From: Gallintestinimicrobium propionicum
GTDB taxonomy: Bacteria; Bacillota; Clostridia; Lachnospirales; Lachnospiraceae
Reading direction: 5' to 3'
NCBI RefSeq assembly: GCF_025567525.1
Contig: NZ_JAOQJY010000006.1
Coordinates: 1 to 64,000 of the forward strand
Length of the DNA stretch: 64,000 nucleotides
The notes under the pieces: generated by a model
What the model was told of the DNA's origin: nothing
The model's database searches: none
The model's input: only the letters and a program-made list of their open reading frames with translations
Program-made: the position numbers and the translations under genes
Part shown: piece after piece, positions 35,832 through 43,689 of the stretch
Layout: every line of letters starts with the position of its first letter
Numbering within the stretch: position 1 is the stretch's first letter

Positions 35832-37100
35832 TTATTTTAAAACTTTTAAAACTTCAGTCTTTACATAGCCGGTTTCGCCGTTATATTTGACTCTAGTCCA
35901 GCCGTCCGCCTGCTGCATCACAATTTCCAACGTTTCGCCTGGAAATGCGGTTCCAATCTTGTCCGCAGTTTCGCTGCAGGCCTTCCGGATGTTGATTGTC
36001 TGTGCGATCTTGATCTTGCCGGATGCAGGCAAATCCGAGGACGTCGATGTTGTAGCTGCAGAAGACTCTGCCGTCTGTGCAGCTTCGGAAGCGGAAGACT
36101 CTGCCTGAGCCTCCTGTGTTTCTTCCACGTCCTTTAAATACTCCGATTTGATATAGCCTTCTTTGCCGTTATATTCGATCTTAGACCAGCCATTTTCCTT
36201 CTTCTCCAGCAGTTTCAGCACTTCGCCGACCGCCACCTTGCCGAGACGCTCTGCCTGCTCACTGTCGGAGGAACGCACATTGACAACGTCTGTCGCTTCT
36301 ACCTTTGTTACAGTAGTCTGAGCTTCTGCTGCCGTCTCTGCAGGTTGCGTCTCCTCTTCAGAAGCCGTCTCAGCCTCTGCCAAAGCTTCACCGACCTCTA
36401 CCTGCAGATCTTCTTTTAGCTGCGCCAGATAATTGTTGAGTGTATCATCCTGCATAACCGCTTCATTAAAGACAACCTGTACCCGATTCATCAGGTCAAT
36501 GACGTCGTCCTGCGCGGAAATATCTTCCAGATACTGATTGACCGAATCCTCCACATCGCCTTCATAAATATACAGGCTTCCGTCCTCTCTGGGATAAACT
36601 AAATACGGGCTGATGCCGGGCACTGCAGTTTCCAAGTCGTTAAACTTGATTTCATAATAAGCATAGACCAAATAAGAACCGTCTACCGGGCCTGTCTTTG
36701 TATAGCAGACCACGTTCTGGTACGCTTCAATATGCTCGCTCATCTTCTGCAGATAGATCTGCGTCTCCTGATCGTAGGTATTGACGATGGAATTGATCGT
36801 ATCCATGTCGCCGGCAGCAGCCGCATTATAATATTCGGTAATCAGCTGCGTTACTTCCGGCACGGTATTTTCTTCCAGCGGCATCTGCAGCGTTGTCTCC
36901 GTTTCCGCTGTCTCTGTCATCGTTTCCGTCTGCGTCTGTGTTCCGGTGTTCGAAGCTGTCATCTTTGCACCGTTTCCGAGCGTGATACCGACCGCAACAC
37001 ATACCGCAATTACTGCAACACCTGCGCCTGCACCAATACAGGTCTTTTTCTTGTTATTCCGAAAAAAATCCAGAATTTCTTTCATCTTTTCGTTCTTCAT
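35832..37100 (-). CDS. Membrane-anchored protein with two SH3b domains
   Basis: 422 residues. A short basic cytoplasmic start is followed by one helix (TCIGAGAGVAVIAVCVAVGI, about 20-39), a Thr/Glu-rich linker and an uncharacterised globular domain (about 75-245) with NTF2-like flavour (ITEYYNAAAAGDMDTINS). Two bacterial SH3 domains follow (about 263-325 and 360-422), each ending in a GYIK or GYVK motif, with Ala/Ser/Glu-rich linkers. SH3b domains usually bind peptidoglycan, so an envelope-sensing or binding role outside the membrane is likely. The start lies eight bases after a 94-bp structured repeat. Confidence 0.82.
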   Translation of the reverse strand: MKNEKMKEILDFFRNNKKKTCIGAGAGVAVIAVCVAVGITLGNGAKMTASNTGTQTQTETMTETAETETTLQMPLEENTVPEVTQLITEYYNAAAAGDMDTINSIVNTYDQETQIYLQKMSEHIEAYQNVVCYTKTGPVDGSYLVYAYYEIKFNDLETAVPGISPYLVYPREDGSLYIYEGDVEDSVNQYLEDISAQDDVIDLMNRVQVVFNEAVMQDDTLNNYLAQLKEDLQVEVGEALAEAETASEEETQPAETAAEAQTTVTKVEATDVVNVRSSDSEQAERLGKVAVGEVLKLLEKKENGWSKIEYNGKEGYIKSEYLKDVEETQEAQAESSASEAAQTAESSAATTSTSSDLPASGKIKIAQTINIRKACSETADKIGTAFPGETLEIVMQQADGWTRVKYNGETGYVKTEVLKVLK

Positions 37101-37108
37101 ACTTTCCG

Positions 37109-37202
37109 CTCATTTCTGCGCACGCTTTTTGCGCATATCGAGTTTGTGTCAAGTGCGCGCAGACACAAATCTCGCGATTGAAAAATGTTATTTTTCAATC
37201 TT
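37109..37202. repeat. 94-bp structured repeat, copy 2
   Basis: Differs from copy 1 (14475-14568) at only about four positions and keeps both hairpins. In transcript orientation it ends eight bases before the SH3 protein ATG, the same placement as copy 1 before cdd. Confidence 0.9.
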
Positions 37203-37231
37203 CTATCACAACCTTTTTGTCTGTTCTGTTT

Positions 37232-37259
37232 GATTTACGGGTTTCTGTTCTATTGTCAA
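37232..37259 (-). promoter_or_regulatory. Candidate promoter of the SH3 protein gene
   Basis: Minus strand TTGACA, 16 bases, TAAATC. It is upstream of the 94-bp repeat, so the repeat would be in the 5' untranslated region of the SH3 protein mRNA. Confidence 0.4.
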
Positions 37260-37284
37260 AATAAAAAAAGTGATGCGAATAAAA

Positions 37285-37356
37285 TGCAACCGACAGGAAT
37301 CGAACCTGCATTAAAGGCGTCGGAGGCCTCCGTTCTATCCGTTAGACTACGGTTGC
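37285..37356 (-). tRNA. tRNA-Arg (anticodon CCG)
   Basis: The 72-nt cloverleaf has acceptor arms GCAACCG / CGGTTGC and a T arm around GGTTCGATTCC. The anticodon stem-loop is GAGGC-CTCCGAC-GCCTT with U33 before CCG, reading CGG arginine codons. The 3' CCA is not encoded. Arms of a perfect 9-bp inverted repeat (AGTGATGCG at 37269-37277, CGCATCACT at 37393-37401) flank it, and on the minus strand the downstream arm runs into T7. Confidence 0.93.
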
Positions 37357-37645
37357 AAGACTGCAATATACGAATATATTACAAATGTATTACGCATCAC
37401 TATTTTGTATCTTATCACAGGCATGCCGGATTGTCCAGCACTTTTTTGAATTTCACAGGGTTTTCACGAATGGCTTGTGGGAACTGTAACAATTCCGACT
37501 ATACAGGTTTCGCATGAGGCATCCGTTTCCCATGCGGTAAAAACGCCAGGCGCACAGTCACAGCTGCACCCCCGGCGATTCTTTCGTTCCCGATAACAAA
37601 ATGTCCGCAGAATGCGCTTTTGCGAATGGTGCGAGTGAACTGTAA
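37357..37645. other. Gene-free stretch with repeat copies
   Basis: No supported gene. It holds one arm of the tRNA-flanking inverted repeat (37393-37401), a weak copy (about 37467-37492) and a strong copy (37608-37645) of the GTTACAGTTCAC repeat, and a hairpin CGCATG / CATGCG (about 37511-37536). The strong repeat copy starts directly after the stop codon of the GGDEF-like gene. Confidence 0.6.
37608..37645. repeat. Dispersed GTTACAGTTCAC repeat, strong copy
   Basis: Inverted copy of 11204-11240 with two mismatches in about 35 bases. It abuts the stop codon of the degenerate GGDEF gene. On the plus strand one frame reads CAFANGASEL then stop, and the copy by the gap reads CAFANGAGEL then stop. 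The repeat therefore keeps an open frame and a stop, although no start is visible. Confidence 0.7.
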
Positions 37646-38563
37646 CTATTTCAGTCCATGCTCCAGGCGCTCCTTATAGCCATCTGCATGCTTGACATCC
37701 AGCTTGTTGTAACACATCTCATATTCTGCGTCGGAATAACATTTGTCGAACGACTCTTCCACATTCGTACGGTAAACCAGACCAATCGCAAGGGAAGGTG
37801 CGAGATACGGATCTTCATAGTTCGTACACGTCTGCTGGATTCTGTCACAGAACGCTTCCGCTTCTCCGTCCTCCGGCGTCGGAATTACGATTTCGAATAC
37901 ATCTCCGTCCACACGGCCGATCAGGTACTCTTCCTTCGCTTCCTTGCGGATCAGACCTGCAACGGTCTTGATCAGGCGGTCACTCTCCTCGTTGCCGAAA
38001 TGGTCATAGACAAATTTCCAGTCATTAATATTGGCGCAGATCACTGCAGCCGGAGCGGTCTCCTGCATTTCCAGAAGGCGTCCTTTCATATAGGTCTTAT
38101 TCAGCAAACCAGTCAGGGCGTCTTCGTGTTCGCCGCGCTTGATGCGGTAAGCCTCCTGCTCCATCGCCTCTTCCAGCTCGTCTGCATAGATCGCTGTCTC
38201 ACGGTAACGATAATGGTCACACGCCAGTGCTTCATACTGCAGCATCATATGTTCAACAATGCGCTCTGCAAGCTCCTGATCGGAAGCCTGATCCATTTTT
38301 ACATAGAGATGACCAATCGTCCGATTGAATACGCGAAGCTTTCTGCCCGGATCGTTTACAACATCCGGCTCAAAGCCTGCAAAATTGCCGACCTCCACTG
38401 CGGTTTCCCCGTGGCGCTGCGTCAGCAAAAGCTCGATCCCGAGCACTTTGGAAATATCCTCAAAACATGCCTTTACCAAAGAAAGATCCAGCAGATTCTC
38501 CAGGCTGTATTCTTTGATGTGTTCTTTTAACCGTTCCTCCATTGTCATTGAACCGTATGCCAT
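37646..38563 (-). CDS. Degenerate GGDEF-domain protein
   Basis: 305 residues, without a signal or membrane helix. The first 120 residues form a sensor-like domain; the helical linker and C-terminal GGDEF fold begin at about 147 (DALTGLLNKTYMKG). The active-site motif is DGDVF (219-223) instead of GGDEF, and the two metal-binding aspartates are Asn178 and Asn180 (ANINDWK). It should therefore not make cyclic di-GMP; it may bind a nucleotide or act through protein contacts. AGGAAGGAGAGCATTT supports the ATG at 38563. Its promoter faces away from the ABC-F operon. Confidence 0.85.
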   Translation of the reverse strand: MAYGSMTMEERLKEHIKEYSLENLLDLSLVKACFEDISKVLGIELLLTQRHGETAVEVGNFAGFEPDVVNDPGRKLRVFNRTIGHLYVKMDQASDQELAERIVEHMMLQYEALACDHYRYRETAIYADELEEAMEQEAYRIKRGEHEDALTGLLNKTYMKGRLLEMQETAPAAVICANINDWKFVYDHFGNEESDRLIKTVAGLIRKEAKEEYLIGRVDGDVFEIVIPTPEDGEAEAFCDRIQQTCTNYEDPYLAPSLAIGLVYRTNVEESFDKCYSDAEYEMCYNKLDVKHADGYKERLEHGLK

Positions 38564-38646
38564 AAATGCTCTCCTTCCTGAATCTGATCCATCCTGTTCT
38601 TTCCTTTTTGACCGGTTGTTCTTTCTGATCATGATACGCTCTTTAA

Positions 38647-38675
38647 ATTATAGTATCCAGAAAACCTTTTGTCCA
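38647..38675 (-). promoter_or_regulatory. Promoter of the GGDEF-like gene
   Basis: Minus strand TGGACA, 17 bases, TATAAT, about 85 bp upstream of the ATG. Confidence 0.6.
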
Positions 38676-38706
38676 GTAAAAAGCTTGCCCGGCGGTCATT
38701 TTTCAC

Positions 38707-38734
38707 TTGAAATATTCATGATTTTCTGTAAAAT
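38707..38734 (+). promoter_or_regulatory. Promoter of the ABC-F operon
   Basis: TTGAAA, 16 bases, TAAAAT, leaving a leader of about 55 bases before the ABC-F ATG at 38799. Confidence 0.5.
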
Positions 38735-38798
38735 AGGAAAGGATTGATATCATATTGTAGTTTTTTATGTGTTTTCAGGAAAAGAAAGGTAATTCAAC

Positions 38799-40436
38799 AT
38801 GATCAGTGCAAACAACGTGACGCTGCGCCTCGGCAAAAAGGCGCTGTTTGAAGACGTAAACATCAAATTTACAGAGGGCAACTGCTACGGCCTCATCGGT
38901 GCCAACGGCGCCGGCAAATCCACCTTTTTAAAGATTCTTTCCGGACAGCTTGAGACCACCAATGGCGATATTGTCATCACTCCCGGACAGCGTCTTTCCG
39001 TGCTGGAGCAGGATCATTTTAAATATGACGAATACACCGTTATGGACACCGTCATCATGGGTAACTCACGCCTGTATGAAATTATGAAGGAAAAGGACGC
39101 CATCTACGCAAAGGAAGATTTTACCGATGAAGATGGCATCCGCGCTTCCGAGCTGGAAGCAGAATTTGCAGAAATGGACGGCTGGAACGCAGAATCTGAC
39201 GCCGCTACTTTATTAAACGGTCTTGGCATCGACACTGACCTCCACTACAACATGATGCGCGACTTAAACGGCAGCGAAAAGGTCAAAGTCCTGCTGGCGC
39301 GCGCACTGTTCGGCAACCCGGACATCCTGCTGCTCGACGAGCCTACCAACCATCTGGATCTGGATGCAATCGCATGGCTGGAAGAATTTTTGATCAATTT
39401 CGAAAATACCGTCATCGTCGTATCCCATGACCGTTATTTCTTAAATAAAGTCTGCACCCATATCGCAGACATCGACTACGGCAAGATCACCCTCTATGCC
39501 GGCAACTACGATTTCTGGTATGAATCCAGCCAGCTGCTCATCAAGCAAATGAAGGAAGCAAACCGTAAGAAAGAAGAAAAGATCAAGGAGCTGCAGGAAT
39601 TTATCTCCCGTTTCTCCGCAAATGCTTCCAAATCCAAGCAGGCGACTTCCAGAAAGCGCGCCCTCGAAAAGATTCAGCTGGACGACATCAAGCCCTCCAG
39701 CCGGAAATACCCTTATATTGACTTCCGCCCCGACCGCGAGATCGGCAATGAAGTCCTCACCGTAGACGGCATCTCCAAGACCATAAATGGCGTAAAAGTA
39801 TTAAACAATATCTCCTTTATCGTTGGTCACAACGACAAGATCGCATTTGTCGGCAGTAACGAGCTGGCAAAGACCACGCTGTTCCAAATCCTTGCAGGCG
39901 AGCTTGAACCCGACGAAGGAACCTACAAATGGGGCATTACAACCTCCCAGGCGTACTTCCCGAAGGATCCTGCCGCAGAATTCGACAACGACGATACGAT
40001 CGCAGACTGGCTCACCGGATACTCTCCTGTCAAGGACGCAACCTATGTCCGCGGCTTCCTCGGACGTATGCTGTTTGCAGGAGAAGATGGCGTGAAAAAG
40101 GTAAAAGTCCTTTCCGGTGGTGAAAAGGTGCGCTGCCTGCTTTCCAAAATGATGATTTCCGGTGCAAACTGCCTGATTTTAGACGAGCCGACCAACCATC
40201 TGGACATGGAATCCATCACCGCACTGAACAACGGTCTGATCAAGTTCCCGGGCGTTGCGCTGTTTGCCTGCCACGACCATCAGTTCGTACAGACGACCGC
40301 AAACCGCATTATGGAAATCCTGCCCGACGGCTCCTTAATCGACAAGATCACCACTTATGACGAATACCTGGAAAGCGATGAAATGGCGAGAAAACGTACC
40401 GTTTACACCGCTGACAGAGAGGGTGACGAAGATTGA
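38799..40436 (+). CDS. ABC-F family ATPase (YkpA-like)
   Basis: 545 residues, two ABC domains and no membrane segment: an ABC-F protein expected to act on ribosomes. Domain 1 has Walker A GANGAGKST, signature LNGSEKVKVLLARALF and ILLLDEPTNHLDLDA. A basic linker follows (QMKEANRKKEEKIKEL to KYPYIDFRP). Domain 2 has a non-canonical Walker A GSNELAKTT, signature LSGGEKVRCLLSKMM and LILDEPTNHLDMES. The GxNxxAKTT form is, as I recall, usual in the YkpA/YbiT branch, so it is not evidence of decay. It is first in an operon with the PHP and Cof genes. Confidence 0.92.
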   Translation: MISANNVTLRLGKKALFEDVNIKFTEGNCYGLIGANGAGKSTFLKILSGQLETTNGDIVITPGQRLSVLEQDHFKYDEYTVMDTVIMGNSRLYEIMKEKDAIYAKEDFTDEDGIRASELEAEFAEMDGWNAESDAATLLNGLGIDTDLHYNMMRDLNGSEKVKVLLARALFGNPDILLLDEPTNHLDLDAIAWLEEFLINFENTVIVVSHDRYFLNKVCTHIADIDYGKITLYAGNYDFWYESSQLLIKQMKEANRKKEEKIKELQEFISRFSANASKSKQATSRKRALEKIQLDDIKPSSRKYPYIDFRPDREIGNEVLTVDGISKTINGVKVLNNISFIVGHNDKIAFVGSNELAKTTLFQILAGELEPDEGTYKWGITTSQAYFPKDPAAEFDNDDTIADWLTGYSPVKDATYVRGFLGRMLFAGEDGVKKVKVLSGGEKVRCLLSKMMISGANCLILDEPTNHLDMESITALNNGLIKFPGVALFACHDHQFVQTTANRIMEILPDGSLIDKITTYDEYLESDEMARKRTVYTADREGDED

Positions 40437-41290
40437 ACGCCGTAGACCTTCATGTGCATTCCAACAAATCCGATGGAAGCTTTACGCCCTCCGAGCTTGT
40501 CGATATGGCGATTGCAAAGGGGCTGACCGCTTTTGCCCTGACCGACCACGATACGACTGCCGGTGTTAAGGAGGCCGTTGCATACGGACAGGAAAAAGGC
40601 ATCGAAGTCATCCCCGGAATCGAATTTTCCACAGAATACTATGGAAAGGACATCCACATCGTCGGTCTTTTTATCGATGAGGATGCTCCCGCTTTTCAGG
40701 AGCAGATCGGAAGCTTTGTTCGTGCGCGCGAAGAGCGAAATGAAAAAATGTGCGCCCGCCTCGCTACAGACGGCATCGATATCAGCTATGAAAAGCTGCT
40801 GGAAGCCTTTCCGGACTGCGTCATCACAAGAGGTCATTACTCCAGATATCTGCTCGACCACGGCTATGTCAAAAACCTGCCGGAAGCGTTCGACCGCTAT
40901 CTCGGGGACAATACCAAATATTTTGTTCCCCGGGAAAAAATCACGCCCGCCCAGGCGGTTTCCCTAATTCTCGCCGTCAAGGGCATCCCGGTTCTCGCCC
41001 ATCCGCCGCTCTACCATATGGGAAAAGATAACCTTTCCTCCCTCGTCCGCCACTTAAAAGAAGCCGGACTGATCGCGCTGGAAGCGGTTTATTCGACCTA
41101 TTCCGCCGGGGAGGAGCGTCAGATGCGCCAGCTGGCTGCCCGCTATGGGCTGTTGATTTCCGGCGGCTCCGATTTTCACGGAAAAAGCAAACCCGGACTG
41201 GAGCTTGGAACCGGCTATGGCAAGCTTTTTATCCCGGAAGATATTCTGATTGCCCTCAAGAAAAAAAGGAAGGAACTGTTCGATGTCTGA
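40433..41290 (+). CDS. PHP-domain phosphoesterase
   Basis: A 285-residue metal-dependent phosphoesterase of the TrpH/YciV group. In better-studied members this acts on 3',5'-nucleoside bisphosphates or short RNA. Metal-binding motifs are DLHVHSNKSDGS near the N terminus, LTDHDTTAG, and the late GGSDFHGKSKPG. It starts at a TTG whose last bases overlap the ABC-F stop (ATTGA), which implies translational coupling. It overlaps the next gene by 8 bp. Confidence 0.88.
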   Translation: MNAVDLHVHSNKSDGSFTPSELVDMAIAKGLTAFALTDHDTTAGVKEAVAYGQEKGIEVIPGIEFSTEYYGKDIHIVGLFIDEDAPAFQEQIGSFVRAREERNEKMCARLATDGIDISYEKLLEAFPDCVITRGHYSRYLLDHGYVKNLPEAFDRYLGDNTKYFVPREKITPAQAVSLILAVKGIPVLAHPPLYHMGKDNLSSLVRHLKEAGLIALEAVYSTYSAGEERQMRQLAARYGLLISGGSDFHGKSKPGLELGTGYGKLFIPEDILIALKKKRKELFDV

Positions 41291-42098
41291 AAAAATACTG
41301 TTTACCGACTTAGACGGCACGCTGCTCAATTCCGCGAAAAAAGTTTCGCCCGGTATGCAGCTGCTGCTTTCCAAAATGGTGCTCGCAGGCAACCGTCTGG
41401 TACTCACCTCCGGCCGTGCCCTGCCAAGTGTTTTAAAGGTTGCGAAAAATGCCGGTCTGCTCTTTCCCGATACGGTTATCATCGCTGCGAACGGAAACGA
41501 GGTCTATGACTGCGACACCAAAACCTTTCTGATGCGTAAAAGTGTCCCAATCGAAATCGCCGAGGATATCATTTCGATGGCGCAGGAAGAAAGCCTGTAC
41601 CTACATTCCTACAGCGATACCTGCGTTGTTGCCCCAAAAGACGGCGTCGAAGTAAAACACTACTGCTCCCGCACCGGAATGGAATATCAGGTCAGCGACG
41701 ATCTTTTAAAGACGATCGGACACGCACCCTGCAAGCTTCTGGCAATCGATATGGAAAACCACGGACGTCTGGAAGCGTTTCGCAGCAGAATTCAGGAAAA
41801 ATACGGCGACAAGATCTCCGCAATTTTTTCCAATCCGATTTATCTTGAAATTTTCGATAAGACCGCCGGGAAGGGAAACGCTGTCCGTTTCGTCTGCGAG
41901 CATTTTCAGATTCCGCTTTCCAACAGTGTCGCTGCCGGAGACGCCGAAAACGATATTTCCATGCTGCAGGCTGCCGGAACTGCCGTTGCGATGGCAAACG
42001 CTACGCCCGAGGTCAAAGCCTGCGCCGATTTTATCACGCAGCAGGATAACGACCACGATGGACTCTCGGAAGCGATTTTACAGCTGTTTGAGATGTAA
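41283..42098 (+). CDS. Cof-type HAD hydrolase
   Basis: A 271-residue haloacid dehalogenase-family phosphatase. Motif 1 is FTDLDGTLLNS, with a type IIB cap and motif 4 AAGDAENDISML. Members dephosphorylate sugar phosphates, flavin or pyridoxal compounds; the substrate here is unknown. The ATG at 41283 has AAGGAAGGAACTGTTCG in front and overlaps the PHP stop. It ends the three-gene operon before a strong terminator. Confidence 0.9.
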   Translation: MSEKILFTDLDGTLLNSAKKVSPGMQLLLSKMVLAGNRLVLTSGRALPSVLKVAKNAGLLFPDTVIIAANGNEVYDCDTKTFLMRKSVPIEIAEDIISMAQEESLYLHSYSDTCVVAPKDGVEVKHYCSRTGMEYQVSDDLLKTIGHAPCKLLAIDMENHGRLEAFRSRIQEKYGDKISAIFSNPIYLEIFDKTAGKGNAVRFVCEHFQIPLSNSVAAGDAENDISMLQAAGTAVAMANATPEVKACADFITQQDNDHDGLSEAILQLFEM

Positions 42099-42112
42099 AA
42101 AGTATCATGAAT

Positions 42113-42160
42113 AAAAAGCTCAGGGAACGCCACCTTTGTGACAAATTCCCTGAGCTTTTT
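42113..42160. terminator. Bidirectional terminator after the Cof gene
   Basis: A perfect 15-bp stem AAAAAGCTCAGGGAA / TTCCCTGAGCTTTTT with an 18-nt loop, between the convergent Cof gene and the small acidic protein gene. It serves both strands. Confidence 0.9.
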
Positions 42161-42169
42161 AATTCGCTT

Positions 42170-42430
42170 TTATCCTTCTACGATCAGGTAGCGCCCATCT
42201 CCGACGTCGAAAACCTCTGCTTCGTCCAACACCTGATCCGGGTTCTCCACGTCGATTCCCGCTTCTTCAAAATACTCCATCACCGCAGCTTTGGAATCCA
42301 CAACAACCGCCATGCAGTCCTCCAGGAAGGCTTCCGCTTCTTCCATTCCCTCTGCTACCGGCTCCGGAAACAGCCTGTCCTGCTGCTTCAAAAAACACTT
42401 CAGTACCGCCTCATCATACTCGTAACCCAT
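42170..42430 (-). CDS. Small acidic protein of unknown function
   Basis: 86 residues, strongly acidic (EGMEEAEAFLEDCMAVVVDS, then AEVFDVGDGRYLIVEG), without a membrane segment. GAGGAGGATTCT before the ATG at 42430 makes translation near certain. It follows the XRE-type gene by 29 bp and so probably shares its transcript. I do not recognise a family. Its pairing with a small DNA-binding protein might mean a regulatory partner, but there is no direct sign of toxin-antitoxin function. Confidence 0.8.
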   Translation of the reverse strand: MGYEYDEAVLKCFLKQQDRLFPEPVAEGMEEAEAFLEDCMAVVVDSKAAVMEYFEEAGIDVENPDQVLDEAEVFDVGDGRYLIVEG

Positions 42431-42459
42431 AGAATCCTCCTCATTTTTCTTTTTTGTTT

Positions 42460-42741
42460 TCATTCATTTCCACACTCATCTTCCAGTCCGTCCAGGAACA
42501 CGGCAAGCGGGACGTCCAGCGCCCTGCAGATCCGCATGATCGTATAAATTCCCGGATTTTTTGTCGACCCGTCCGCGATGTGCGCGATCGTTGTCAGCGG
42601 CACACCGGATGCGGCTGAAAGCACATACAGCGACCAGCCTTTTCTCAGACAATACTCTGTCATCCGCCTGCCGAGCCGATTGGGCAGCTGCGCACACCAC
42701 GATGGCGTGCGCCGTTTTTGTTTTGAGTTGTTTTCCGCCAT
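42460..42741 (-). CDS. XRE-family helix-turn-helix regulator
   Basis: 93 residues. A basic N terminus leads into a lambda-repressor-like HTH (RMTEYCLRKGWSLYVLSAA, then SGVPLTTIAHIADG and MRICRALDVPLAVFLDG). The frame is open to 42789, but AAAAGGAGAGCTTC fits the ATG at 42741. There is no C-terminal sensing domain. The region just upstream contains an imperfect copy of the ACAATAG palindrome. Confidence 0.88.
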   Translation of the reverse strand: MAENNSKQKRRTPSWCAQLPNRLGRRMTEYCLRKGWSLYVLSAASGVPLTTIAHIADGSTKNPGIYTIMRICRALDVPLAVFLDGLEDECGNE

Positions 42742-42780
42742 GAAGCTCTCCTTTTCCAGCTGCCGTTTTATTTGTTCAGA

Positions 42781-42813
42781 CAATAGCATGTTCGCAGAGC
42801 GTGCATTCTATTG
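42781..42813. repeat. ACAATAG palindrome, imperfect copy
   Basis: CAATAGCATGTTCG, CAGA, then GCGTGCATTCTATTG: the same sequence as 46524-46558 with two changes in the left arm. It lies in front of the XRE gene, about 40 bp upstream of its start. Confidence 0.75.
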
Positions 42814-42950
42814 CTTCAACGTCCCAGAATCGGAGTTTGCACCGGCAGCCTATACTTCTATATCCTGCCAAAGCGGTAAAACGTTACAGAAAAAATAAAA
42901 TTTTTAAATTCCGAATGTTAGCGGATTGCAGAGTAATCCGCTGATATCTT

Positions 42951-43649
42951 TCACAGCAATTCCAGCAGCTCGTCCGGGGCTGTAATCACCGCGTCCGCAT
43001 GATGTTCCCGCAGCTCTTCCTCATCCCGAAATCCCCACAGCACGCCAACGGCGAAGTTGCCTGCGGCTCTGCCTGTTTCGATATCCACCCAGCTGTCGCC
43101 GACGTAAATCGTTTCCTCCGACGAAACGTCGAGCCGTTCCATAATCGCGTATACGCCGTCCGGCGCGGGCTTTTTGGGGACATTCATTTTCTGTCCCTGC
43201 ACAGCATCAAAAAAGCCTTTGCCGAACAGTGTTTCTACCACATCAACCGTGTTGGCATGCGGCTTATTGCTGAACACGGCGATCTTAATCTTCTTCTCCT
43301 TCAATGTATCTAAAAGCTCTGGAATGCCGGGATAGGGCTTGACCTCATACAGGCAGTCCTTTGCGAAATATTCCATGTATCGGTCATAAACCTCGTCCAA
43401 AAGGCACGGAACCGCCGCAAAGCCATCATCGTCCCGGACGGGGGAGGGCTGCTCTTTTGCCCCCACATAACGCAACGCCCGCGTAATCTGCATACGCGCG
43501 CCGTTTCCTACGAATTTTTTATAACATTCCTGTGGGATCGCCTGTAGACCAAAATCCTCCAGCGCCCGGTTCGTGCAATAGGCGAGGGAAGTCAGCGTAT
43601 TCGCAAGCGTCCCGTCCAGATCAAAAATCACTGCTTTTTTCATATGCAT
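42951..43649 (-). CDS. HAD phosphatase (phosphoglycolate phosphatase-like)
   Basis: A 232-residue HAD hydrolase with motif 1 IFDLDGTLANT, a helical cap, and motif 4 YVGDSWVDIETGRAAG. It is closest in layout to Gph or pyrophosphatase PpaX; the substrate is unproven. Two possible starts (ATG at 43649 or 43643) differ by two codons, and neither has a strong ribosome binding site. It is last in the run from polyphosphate kinase through Maf. Confidence 0.88.
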   Translation of the reverse strand: MHMKKAVIFDLDGTLANTLTSLAYCTNRALEDFGLQAIPQECYKKFVGNGARMQITRALRYVGAKEQPSPVRDDDGFAAVPCLLDEVYDRYMEYFAKDCLYEVKPYPGIPELLDTLKEKKIKIAVFSNKPHANTVDVVETLFGKGFFDAVQGQKMNVPKKPAPDGVYAIMERLDVSSEETIYVGDSWVDIETGRAAGNFAVGVLWGFRDEEELREHHADAVITAPDELLELL

Positions 43650-43689
43650 TTTCTCGGGTAACCTCTACTTCTTTGTTTCAAACTTGCTT

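Noticed and set aside
37185..37517. Plus-strand frame reading MQPTGIEPALKASEA
   Set aside because: This peptide is the antisense translation of a tRNA gene (here tRNA-Arg), a common false protein.
38799..40436. ABC-F protein with unusual Walker A (GSNELAKTT) and signature (LNGSEKV)
   Set aside because: The GxNxxAKTT form is, as I recall, usual in the YkpA/YbiT branch, so it is not good evidence of loss of function.
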